Below, piece by piece: positions 57,045-64,000 of a stretch of DNA of 64,000 bases. The stretch spans positions 434,001-498,000 of the forward strand of contig NZ_JAHREN010000001.1 of the NCBI RefSeq assembly GCF_019084075.1, given 5' to 3'. The position numbers were made by a program, and so were the translations under genes. The notes beneath the pieces were generated by a model. The model made no database searches. It worked only from the letters and a program-made list of their open reading frames with translations, and was not told the origin of the DNA. How positions within the stretch are numbered: position 1 is the stretch's first letter; each line of letters opens with the position of its first letter. Source of the DNA: Siccirubricoccus sp. G192 (GTDB lineage Bacteria > Pseudomonadota > Alphaproteobacteria > Acetobacterales > Acetobacteraceae).

Positions 57045-57726
57045 ATGCTCGCCCCGCTTCTCCTCACGCTCCGGCAATTGGGCGACCCGGCCTTCCTGGG
57101 GCCGCTGGTCAAGGGCTTCCTCGGCGCCCTCGTGGTCTTCCTCGGCCTGGCGGGGCTGGCCGCCTGGGGGGGTGGGGGCGCTGGCCGGCGGCAGCGGCTG
57201 GCTGGCCGGCATCGCCGCGGCGCTGGGCGGGCTGCTGACCCTCGGCCTCGCGGTCTGGTTGTTCGTGCCGGTGATGCTGGCGCTCTCCGGCCTCTTCCTC
57301 GACCCCGTGGCGGCGGCGGTGGAGCGGCGCTTCTACCCGGCCCTGCCGCCGCCCTCCGGCGCGAGCCTGGCGGCGCAGGCGCGGTTCAACCTGATGCTCG
57401 GGCTGAATGTCGCGGGGCTGAGCCTGCTGGCGCTGCCGGTGGCGCTGCTGCTGCCGCCGGCCGGCGCGGTGCTGCTCTGGCTGATCTCGACCTTCGCGCT
57501 CGGCCATGGGCTCTTCGAGGGGGTGGCGCAGCGGCGGATGCCGGTGGCCGCGGCGCGGGCGCTGCGGCGGCGGCGCCAGGTCCCGGTGCTGGTGCTGGGC
57601 GGGGTGCTGGCGGCGCTCTCGCTGGTGCCGGGGCTCAACCTCCTGGTCCCGGTGCTCGGCACCGCCGCCATGACGCATCTGCTGCATCGCGGCGCTGGCG
57701 GAATATCCGCGCAATCCCGGGAATAA
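57045..57726 (+). pseudogene. EI24-domain membrane protein, broken by a +1 G in a G7 run
   Basis: This looks like a CysZ/EI24-type membrane protein with four or five helices. The first part (MLAPLLLTLRQLGDPAFLGPLVKGFLGALVVFLGLAGLAAWG) is in one frame up to 57166. The rest (GALAGGSGWLAGIAAALGGLLTLGLAVWLFVPVM and FLDPVAAAVERRFYP, onward) is in another. Dropping one G from the G7 run at 57166-57172 joins them into 226 residues. The FLDPVAAAVERRFYP part is characteristic of EI24. Confidence 0.82.
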
Positions 57727-57847
57727 GCGATCACGGCCAGTTGTGCGGGCGGGAGCCCGCGTGTTAGCCGGGGGGCATTCGGGGCGTGTCGCGTGGGGAC
57801 GCGCGGCGCCCCGGAGCCGCACCGCTGTGGAAGGGGAAGCAGCAGCT

Positions 57848-58453
57848 ATGGCCATGGGCATCTTCAACCGGAAAAAAGACGACGGGTCGCCCGCCGAGCC
57901 GGGCCCGCCCAGCGCTGCGCGCGATGCCGAAATCGGCGTGCCGCCCTTCCGCCCCGCTCCCAAGGATGCTCCCGCCATGACGATGGCCCCGCCCAAGCCC
58001 TCCGCCGCCCCCGCCGTGCCCAGCGTCGGCCCCCGCCCCGCCAGCCTCGGCGTGCCCGCCCGCCCGCCGGGCCGCACCGACCCGGCCGAGCGCCGCACCC
58101 TGGTGGTGGGCCGCGGCATCAGCCTGCAGGGCACCGTCGCGGATGCCGAGCGGCTGGTCGTGGAAGGCACCGTGGAATCCCAGATGATCCAGGCGGCCGA
58201 GCTCTTCGTCGCCGGCACCGGCGTCTTCAAGGGCGAGGTCGAGGTCGAGGATGCGGAGATCGCCGGCGCCTTCGACGGCACCATCACCGCCCGCGGCAGC
58301 CTGACCATCCGCGCCACCGGCAAGATCACCGGCGTCGCCCGCTGCCGCAAGCTCTCGGTCGAGGAGGGCGGGCAGCTCTCCGGCCGCATGGAGATGCTGA
58401 CCGAGGGCACGTCCCCCGCCCCGGCCCGCATGCCGGCGCCGGCCGAGGCCTGA
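57848..58453 (+). CDS. Bactofilin
   Basis: Bactofilins are cytoskeletal beta-helix proteins that polymerise without nucleotide and often organise cell wall or polar structures. ATG 57848 gives 201 residues: a short basic start (MGIFNRKKDD), a Pro-rich linker, then the conserved DUF583 core (residues about 85-185) with repeated turns such as VVGRGISLQGTVADAERLVVEG. The C-terminus is again Pro/Ala-rich. Confidence 0.9.
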   Translation: MAMGIFNRKKDDGSPAEPGPPSAARDAEIGVPPFRPAPKDAPAMTMAPPKPSAAPAVPSVGPRPASLGVPARPPGRTDPAERRTLVVGRGISLQGTVADAERLVVEGTVESQMIQAAELFVAGTGVFKGEVEVEDAEIAGAFDGTITARGSLTIRATGKITGVARCRKLSVEEGGQLSGRMEMLTEGTSPAPARMPAPAEA

Positions 58454-58539
58454 TCCGCAACGCCCCCGCCGCCGGACCGGCGGCGGGGTCCTTCGTCCCA
58501 CGCCCGGAATCCCGGGCCGGCCCGGAGCCCGCCCGCGGC

Positions 58540-59070
58540 ATGGCGCCCCGTCCGCGACCGCTGCTGGCCCTGCTGGCGGCCCTTCCCGCCGCCTGTGCCA
58601 ATCCGGGCGAGCAGGAGGCCGCCGCGCTGCGCCTCGCCGTTGCCAGCAGCCGCGCCAGCCTCGCCGCCCTGGCGCCGGAGGCGGCGGCGCCCGGCGGCAG
58701 CGCCCCGGCCGCGCGGCTGCCGGTGGGCTTCCAGGCGCCGCCCGCCCCGCCCCGCACCCTGCCCATGCCGTCTCCCGCCGATCCGGCGCGCCCCACCGCC
58801 GTCGCCCAATTGCTCGGCGCCGGGCCGGAGGCGCTGCGCCGCTGGCTGGGCGAGCCCGCCTTGCGCCGCGCCGAGGGCAGCGCCGAGATCTGGCTTTATG
58901 CCAGCGATGCCTGCGCCCTCGACCTGGTGCTCTACCCGGAAGCCGGCCGGCTGCGCGCCGCCCATGCCGCCGCCCGGGCCAATGGCACCGGGAACCGCAC
59001 CGAGGCCGCCTGCCTGGGTGAGATCGGCGCTGCCCCGGGCGCAGGCGGCTCAGGCGCCGCCGGGGCATGA
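58540..59070 (+). CDS. Lipoprotein of unknown function
   Basis: A 176-residue protein with a type II signal peptide, lipobox LPAAC. The middle is Pro/Ala-rich. The C-terminal 70 residues (AVAQLLGAGPEALRRWLGEPALRRAEGSAEIWLYASDACALDLVLYPE) resemble the SmpA/OmlA type of small outer-membrane lipoproteins. ATG 58540 is set by the signal peptide. The AEC transporter starts 25 bases later. Confidence 0.7.
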   Translation: MAPRPRPLLALLAALPAACANPGEQEAAALRLAVASSRASLAALAPEAAAPGGSAPAARLPVGFQAPPAPPRTLPMPSPADPARPTAVAQLLGAGPEALRRWLGEPALRRAEGSAEIWLYASDACALDLVLYPEAGRLRAAHAAARANGTGNRTEAACLGEIGAAPGAGGSGAAGA

Positions 59071-59095
59071 GGGCGCCCCGTCCCGGCCGCTGGCC

Positions 59096-60019
59096 GTGAA
59101 CCACCTCGATGTCTTCGTCCCCGCCTTTGGCCTGCTGGCGGTCGGCGCCGTGCTCAGGCGGAGCCTGCTGCGGGAGGATGCGGTCTGGGCCGGGATCGAA
59201 CGGCTGGTCTTCTGGGTGCTGATGCCCGCGCTGCTCACCTCCGCCATCGCCTCGGTGGACCTGGCGGCGCTGCCGCTCGGGCGGATGGCGCTGGCGATCT
59301 GGCTGGCGCTGCTGGCCGGCACGGCGGTGAGCGTGGCGCTGGCCCGCGCCGCCGGGCTGGACCACGCCTCGATGACCTCGGTGCTGCAGGGCGGCATCCG
59401 TTTCAACAACCTGATGGGCTTCGCCGTGACCGGCGGGCTCTTCGGCGCGGCCGGGACGGCGCTGGGCGCGGTGGCGACCGGGCTGATCGTGCCCGTGGTG
59501 CAGACGATAACCATCCTGGCCTTCGCGCTGGCGCCGAATACCGGGCGCCGGATCGCGCCGGGCCGGGTGCTGCGGCAATTGGCGCTGAACCCGCTGATGC
59601 TGGGGGTTGTCGCCGGCTTCGCCATGGCGGCGCTGGGCGGGCTGCCGGCGGGACTCAATCCGTTGATGCGGACGCTCGGCCAGGCGGCGGTGGCGCTCGG
59701 GCTGCTCTGCGTCGGCGCGGCGCTGTCGCCGGGAGCGCTGCGCGGGCGGCCGGTGGTGCAGGCGGCCACCTGCCTCATCAAGCTCGGCCTGATGCCGCTG
59801 CTGACCCTGTGGTTCGGCCGGGCGCTCGGCCTCGATCCGCTGTCGCTGGCGGTGGCGCTGGTCTTCATGGCGCTGCCGACCGCCACCACCAGCTATGTCA
59901 TGGCCCGCGCCATGGGCGGCGACGCGCCGCTGATGGCGGCGCTCATCACCACCGAACACCTGCTGTCGGTGCTCACCCTGCCGCTCTGGATCGCCCTGCT
60001 CGGCCTCGGCGGCCCGTGA
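59096..60019 (+). CDS. AEC-family transporter
   Basis: A 307-residue membrane protein starting at GTG 59096. It has about ten helices in two halves, with LVFWVLMPALL and RFNNLMGFAV in the first and FMALPTATTSYVMARAMGGDAPLMAALIT, the family's best-conserved segment, near the end. AEC proteins export or import auxin-like compounds, malate and similar carboxylates. Substrate unknown. Confidence 0.9.
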   Translation: MNHLDVFVPAFGLLAVGAVLRRSLLREDAVWAGIERLVFWVLMPALLTSAIASVDLAALPLGRMALAIWLALLAGTAVSVALARAAGLDHASMTSVLQGGIRFNNLMGFAVTGGLFGAAGTALGAVATGLIVPVVQTITILAFALAPNTGRRIAPGRVLRQLALNPLMLGVVAGFAMAALGGLPAGLNPLMRTLGQAAVALGLLCVGAALSPGALRGRPVVQAATCLIKLGLMPLLTLWFGRALGLDPLSLAVALVFMALPTATTSYVMARAMGGDAPLMAALITTEHLLSVLTLPLWIALLGLGGP

Positions 60020-60068
60020 CGGGAGCGGGGCTTTTCCGCATGATGCGGCCGGGAAGGGGCCTTTGGGA

Positions 60069-61058
60069 ATGATGCCGATGCTGGGACGACGCGGGATTGG
60101 CCTGGGGCTGGCGGCGCTGGCCGCGGCGGGGCCCGCCGGGGCGCAGGGCGGCGCGGCCGGGACCTGGCCCGAACGCCCGCTGCGCTGGGTCGTCGGCTAT
60201 CCGCCGGGCGGCGCCAGCGATGTCTTCGCCCGGCTGGTCAGCGCGCATATGGCCGGCCGCCTCGGCCAGCCGGTGGTGGTGGAGAACCGCCCCGGCGGCG
60301 GCGCCGTGGTGGCGAGCGAGGCCGTCGCCCGCAGCGCGCCGGATGGCTATACCCTGCTGCATGTCGATAACGGCATCCTGGTCTACAACCCGGCGCTCTA
60401 TGCCCGCCTGCCCTATGACCCGGACCGCGACTTCCAGGGGATCGGCTTCATCGGCCGCTTCCCGCTCTTCATCGTGGTGCGGCCGGACAGCCCGGTGCGG
60501 GATTTCGCCGGGCTGGTGGCGGCCTCCAAACTTCGCGCGCCCACCTATGGCAGCCCCGCCGTCGCCTCGCCACACCACCTGGCGATGGAGATGGTGAAGC
60601 GCCGCACCGGGCTGGAGGCGACGCATGTGCCCTATCGCGGCGGCCCCGCGGCGATGCAGGACCTCCTGGCCGGGCTGGTGGATGTGGTGGTGATCGATTG
60701 CGCCACCGGCATCCCCTTCATCACCTCCGGCCGCGTCCGCACGCTCTGCGCCTTCAGCGAGGCGCGCAGCCCGCGCGCGCCGGAGGTGCCGACGCTCCGC
60801 GAATTGGGCTTCGGCGATGCCGTCGCCTATGGCTGGCAGGGCATCAGCCTGCCCGCCGGCGCCGCCGCCCCGGTGCTGGCGCGGCTGGCGGAGGCGCTGC
60901 GCGCGGGGGTCGATGCCGAGGACGTGCAGGCGCGGTTCCGCGACCTCGGCATCGAGAGGGTGCCCATGAGCCCGGCGGAATTCCAGGAATTCGTCCGGCG
61001 CGAGAATGCCGAATGGCGGCCGCTGATCCGCGAATTGGGCATCCGGCTGGACAGCTAG
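60069..61058 (+). CDS. Tripartite tricarboxylate transporter substrate-binding protein (Bug/TctC family), second copy
   Basis: A 329-residue periplasmic binding protein. The start at ATG 60069 (the frame is open from 60063) gives a signal peptide ending AGAQG. WPERPLRWVVGYPPGGASDVFARLV, ENRPGGGAVVASEAVARSAPDGYTLL and PVRDFAGLVAASK follow the Bug pattern well. No membrane partner genes are here. It is not part of the same operon as the first copy at 15975. Confidence 0.9.
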   Translation: MMPMLGRRGIGLGLAALAAAGPAGAQGGAAGTWPERPLRWVVGYPPGGASDVFARLVSAHMAGRLGQPVVVENRPGGGAVVASEAVARSAPDGYTLLHVDNGILVYNPALYARLPYDPDRDFQGIGFIGRFPLFIVVRPDSPVRDFAGLVAASKLRAPTYGSPAVASPHHLAMEMVKRRTGLEATHVPYRGGPAAMQDLLAGLVDVVVIDCATGIPFITSGRVRTLCAFSEARSPRAPEVPTLRELGFGDAVAYGWQGISLPAGAAAPVLARLAEALRAGVDAEDVQARFRDLGIERVPMSPAEFQEFVRRENAEWRPLIRELGIRLDS

Positions 61059-61072
61059 GTCGCATCCCCGGC

Positions 61073-62108
61073 GTGTTCGCCCCCCTCCGTCGCCTCGCGC
61101 AATGGCGGCAGCGCCATCGCGTGCTGCCCTTCCTCGGCGACACGCGGCTGCGCGCCGAGCGCGAGGCGGACCTGCTGCGCTGGAGCGTGAAGGTGCTGGG
61201 CAGCGAGATGGCGCGGCAGCACTACGCCGCGGGCCTCGCCGGGCCGGCGGCGCCGGTGCCGGCAGGGCCGGTGGCGATCGGCCTCGGCAGCCGGGTCTGC
61301 CGGCAGGCGGATATCGAGCATGACTGGCTGCGCCACTGGTGCGCCAGGCAGCGGGCGGCGCCGGTCTATCACCGCAAGCTCTGGGAGGATTGCTACGTCC
61401 TCCAGGCGTTGTGGGAGGCGGGGATGCTCGCCCCCCGGCCGCCGCGCGCTCGGCTTCGCGGTGGGGCGGGAGGCGCTGCCCGCCTTCCTGGCCGCCGAGG
61501 GGGTGGAGGTGCTGGCCACCGACCTCGACCCCGGCGATGCCCGGGCGCGCGACTGGATCCGCACCGGCCAGCATGCCCAGGAGCGGCTGTTCCAGCCGGA
61601 GCTGCTGGACCGCGCGGCGTTCGACCGGCTGGTGAGCTTCCGCGCCGTGGACATGACGCGCATCCCGGAGGATCTGCAGCAGGGCGGCTTCGACCTGGTC
61701 TGGTCGGTCTGCGCCATGGAGCATCTCGGCACGCTGGAGCGGGGGTTGGCATTCGTGCTGGCGGCGATGCGCTGCCTGAAGCCGGGCGGCATCGCGGTGC
61801 ATACCACGGAATACAACATGGATGCGGCGGGCGGCACGCTGCGCCGCGGCACCACGGTGCTGTATCAGCGGCACCACCTGGAGGCGCTGGCGGCGCGGCT
61901 GGCGGCGGCAGGCCATGCCATGCTGCCGCTCGACGCAGCGCAGGGGGCCGGCATGATGGACCGCTTCGTGGACCTGCCGCCCTATGCCGAGGCCGCCTCG
62001 CCGCTCGGCGTGGTCTTCCCGCCGCATCTCCGGCTTTCGGTGCGTGGCTATCCCGTCACCTCGGCCGGGATTCTGGTGCGGGCCGGAGATGCCGGAAGCT
62101 TTCGTTAA
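61073..62108 (+). pseudogene. SAM-dependent methyltransferase, broken by a +1 C
   Basis: N-terminal part (VLPFLGDTRLRAEREADLLRWSVKVLGSEMARQHYAAG) reads in one frame to about 61431. The SAM domain (LGFAVGREALPAFLAAEGVEVLATDLDPGDARARDW, FDLVWSVCAMEHLGTLERGLAFVLAAMRCLKPGGIAVHTTEYN) is in another. Dropping one C from the C6 run at 61431-61436 gives 344 residues. GTG 61073 is the likely start. The substrate is unknown. Confidence 0.82.
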
Positions 62109-62194
62109 GCGAATTGCGGCAGGATCATGCCGCAACGTCCCGCCGGAACCCGGCCGGCGCGGCGCCGTTGCGGAAGCATCCGACAGAGCCCGCC

Positions 62195-62275
62195 ATGATC
62201 CATCACCTGCTGCACCGCCTTCGCCACTGGATGCGCTACCGGCCGGAACGCCGCTACATGCGGCGCCGAAGCTGA
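62195..62275 (+). CDS. Putative 26-residue basic protein
   Basis: ATG 62195 to TGA 62275 encodes MIHHLLHRLRHWMRYRPERR plus a YMRRRS tail, rich in Arg and His. It lies after the methyltransferase, and a stop-adjacent hairpin repeat starts directly after its stop, as at other true genes. There is no strong ribosome site, so the case is weak. Confidence 0.4.
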   Translation: MIHHLLHRLRHWMRYRPERRYMRRRS

Positions 62276-62334
62276 GCGGCCCGGTCGTCCGCAGGCGAAG
62301 CCGGAGGGCGTGAATCGGTCCGCAAGATACAAGC
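62276..62334 (+). repeat. Single stop-adjacent hairpin repeat
   Basis: One unit beginning at the base after the stop at 62275: arms GTCC/GGGC and GGC/GCC around GAA, then GTGAATCGGTCCGC and AAGATACAAG. It is most like the pair at 36266. Confidence 0.85.
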
Positions 62335-62339
62335 GGCCG

Positions 62340-62630
62340 CTACCCCAGCACCTCCCGCAGCCAGGCCTCGCCCTCCGCCGGCAGGCCATGCGTGGCGAGG
62401 TCGCCCGGCACGCGCGTCACCAGCAGCATGGAAGGCCGCACCCCCGCCCGCACCAGGCTGCGCCTGAGGTGGTCGCGGAGATAGGCAGGGGAGACCTCGG
62501 TGCCGACCAGCACCGCGCCGGAGGCGAGCGGCCAGTGGTCGGGCGCGATCTCGAAGATCGCCTCGAAGAAGGCTTTCTCCGCCTCGGCGGGCAGGCCGTT
62601 CAGATCATGCAGGACCAGGCAGAGCGACAT
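62340..62630 (-). CDS. Small conserved protein of unknown function
   Basis: A 96-residue protein starting at ATG 62630 (GGAG 6 bases ahead): MSLCLVLHDLNGLPAEAEKAFF and DHWPLASGAVLVGTEVSPAYL suggest a small alpha/beta fold like SinR-type proteins. The frame overlaps the end of the DUF488 gene by 26 bases, so the two are probably cotranslated. No known active-site motif. Confidence 0.65.
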   Translation of the reverse strand: MSLCLVLHDLNGLPAEAEKAFFEAIFEIAPDHWPLASGAVLVGTEVSPAYLRDHLRRSLVRAGVRPSMLLVTRVPGDLATHGLPAEGEAWLREVLG

Positions 62631-63117
62631 CGCGAACTCCAGGATGCAGATGCGTGACCGCAATGCCGCCGCCTACGGCGCCCACGGCGACCGCGGCGAC
62701 CGCGGCGACCGCGGCGACGGCTTCGGCCACCAGCGTACGATGGCAATGCGCCGGGTCGGCTTCCAGGCAGAGCAGGCAGACCCGTTCCCGCCGCGCCAGG
62801 TCGGCGAGGCCGGCCAGCGCGGCCTGCGCCTCGGTGCCGGCCAGATGGGCGGCGAAGATGCGGTGCATCGCCTCCGGCCGGCCGGCGCGCACCGCGGCGC
62901 GGCCCTCGGCAGGGGTGCCGAGCGCGCGCAGGTGCTCATAGCCGATCCCCGCCTCCTCCAGCGCGGCCGAGAGCGCGCGCTTGGCGAAGCCCGGGCGGCG
63001 ACTATTGGCCAGCGCCCGCACATCCACCAGCCGCTGCACCCCCGCCGCGCGCAGGGCCTCGATCAAGGAGGCGGGCGTCGCATCCTCGTAGCCGATCGTC
63101 AGCAGCGGCCGCGTCAT
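62605..63117 (-). CDS. DUF488 family protein
   Basis: A 170-residue protein with the DUF488 pattern: TIGYEDATPASLIEALRAAGVQRLVDVRALANSRRPGFAKRAL, GIGYEHLRALGTP, and the closing VCLLCLEADPAHCHRTLVAEAV. The C-terminal tail has a run of Ala/Val coded by a 9-base tandem repeat (about four copies of GGCGACCGC on the plus strand, 62688-62718). The function is unknown. ATG overlaps the stop of the malic enzyme gene. Confidence 0.85.
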   Translation of the reverse strand: MTRPLLTIGYEDATPASLIEALRAAGVQRLVDVRALANSRRPGFAKRALSAALEEAGIGYEHLRALGTPAEGRAAVRAGRPEAMHRIFAAHLAGTEAQAALAGLADLARRERVCLLCLEADPAHCHRTLVAEAVAAVAAVAAVAVGAVGGGIAVTHLHPGVRDVALPGPA

Positions 63118-64000
63118 CGCGCGATGGCGGCATGCGCGGCGAGGCAGGCCATGTCCAGCAACTGGTTCACCCCGGCATCCACCGGCACGATCTGCACCGG
63201 GCGGCCCATGCCCATCAGCAGCGGCCCGATGGTGGTGGCGCTGGTCAGCCGCGGCACCGACTTGGTCAGGATATGTGCGGCATGCAGCCCCGGCATGACC
63301 AGCACATTGGCCGCGCCGGTAAGGCGGGAGAAGGGATAGAGGCTGGCGCGGAGCGCCGGGTCCAGCGCCACATCCGCCGACATCTCGCCATCATACTCGA
63401 AATCGGTCTGCCGCTCGTCCAGCAGCTTCACCGCCTCGCGCAGGCTGCCGGGGATGGAGCCCTTGGGGTCGCCGAAGGTGGAGAAGGAGAGGAAGGCGAC
63501 GCGCGGCTCATGCCCGAGCCGCCGCGCGGCCGCGGCGGACTGCACCGCGATCTCGGCGAGCGTCGCCGCATCCGGCCGCTCATGGATGGCGGTATCGGCC
63601 ACGAAGACGGTGCCCGAGATGCGGGCCAGCACCAGGGTCAGGCCGAACAGGATCTCGCCCGGCGCCGGGTCGATTGCGGTGCGCACCCCCTCCAGCGCCA
63701 CGGAATAGCTGCGGGTCACGCCGGTCACCAGCGCATCGGCGTCGCCGGTGCCGACCATGCAGGCGGCGAAGACGTTGCGGTCGGTATTGACCAGGCGCTG
63801 GCAGTCGCGGAACAGGAAGCCCTCGCGCTGGCGCTTGGCATAGAGGAATTCGGCATAGCGCCGGTTGCTGTCGGAGAGCCGCGCATTGCGGATCTGGATG
63901 CCATCGGGGAAGGGGATGCCGAGGGCGGCCACCGTCGCCTGGATGCGGTCCTCCCGGCCGACCAGCACCGGCGTGCCGTAACCGGCGTTGCGGAAGGCGA
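63114..64000 (-). CDS. maeB: NADP-dependent malic enzyme, C-terminal phosphotransacetylase-like domain (partial)
   Basis: The frame is open past the window end, so the N-terminal malic-enzyme domain is not seen. What is here reads AFRNAGYGTPVLVGREDRI at the edge, then LYAKRQREGF, GDADALVTGVTRSYSVALEGV and YDGEMSADVALDPALRASLYP. This is the pattern of the phosphotransacetylase-like domain at the end of MaeB proteins; a free phosphate acetyltransferase is the alternative. The stop overlaps the DUF488 start (ATGA). Confidence 0.87.
   Translation of the reverse strand, partial: AFRNAGYGTPVLVGREDRIQATVAALGIPFPDGIQIRNARLSDSNRRYAEFLYAKRQREGFLFRDCQRLVNTDRNVFAACMVGTGDADALVTGVTRSYSVALEGVRTAIDPAPGEILFGLTLVLARISGTVFVADTAIHERPDAATLAEIAVQSAAAARRLGHEPRVAFLSFSTFGDPKGSIPGSLREAVKLLDERQTDFEYDGEMSADVALDPALRASLYPFSRLTGAANVLVMPGLHAAHILTKSVPRLTSATTIGPLLMGMGRPVQIVPVDAGVNQLLDMACLAAHAAIAR

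Overview
The window is GC-rich DNA from an alphaproteobacterium. Gene content (a Tat-exported clade I NosZ, a class II DAHP synthase, tandem-HhH NusA, a YlxR-L7Ae fusion, orphan Bug/TctC receptors, bactofilin) and codon use fit the Acetobacteraceae, most likely a Roseomonas-like organism. This placement is inferred from protein features; no database was searched.

Layout. (1) 121-9033: a complete nitrous-oxide reductase operon, nosRZDFYLX, tightly packed with ATGA/GTGA overlaps. (2) 9.3-11.8 kb: an unassigned beta-helix protein, tRNA-Val(CAC) and a DUF3108 protein. (3) 11.8-16 kb: gph, then glmU-glmS for UDP-GlcNAc synthesis; glmU carries a repeat-derived C-terminal tail. (4) 16-21.7 kb: a minus-strand cyclase/Bug-receptor pair, a DUF6455 gene with an FNR/FixK-like box in front, a remnant of a second cyclase gene, gabD and gor. 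(5) 22-34 kb: aroG, pncB, nadE, gltX, cysS, an SPOUT methyltransferase, an FAD oxidoreductase, a DUF2272 lipoprotein and an Old Yellow Enzyme. (6) 36.6-46.8 kb: the translation/transcription cluster rimP-nusA-ylxR-infB-rbfA-truB-rpsO-pnp, with a clear promoter and an attenuator-like terminator in front of rimP. (7) 47-64 kb: a flavin oxidoreductase with a Cys cluster, a membrane patatin, a two-domain ABM protein, a lone IS5-type N-terminal domain, typA, a Met/Gly-rich exported protein, an adenosine-kinase-like PfkB protein, EI24, bactofilin, an AEC transporter, a second Bug receptor, a methyltransferase, DUF488, and the C-terminal part of an NADP-malic enzyme running off the window.

Two themes go beyond gene listing. 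First, seven genes (nosY, aroG, the FAD oxidoreductase, the DUF2272 gene, ylxR, EI24, the methyltransferase) are broken by single-base length changes in G or C runs. Correcting each run by one base restores a full-length family member, so indel errors in the sequence are the likeliest explanation. Second, several families of hairpin repeats lie between genes. The most interesting is a roughly 55-60 bp element that starts right at the stop codon of the gene upstream, always in sense orientation, has a stem that varies in a compensatory way, and in glmU has become coding sequence. A separate roughly 107 bp double-hairpin element occurs before aroG and before rbfA.
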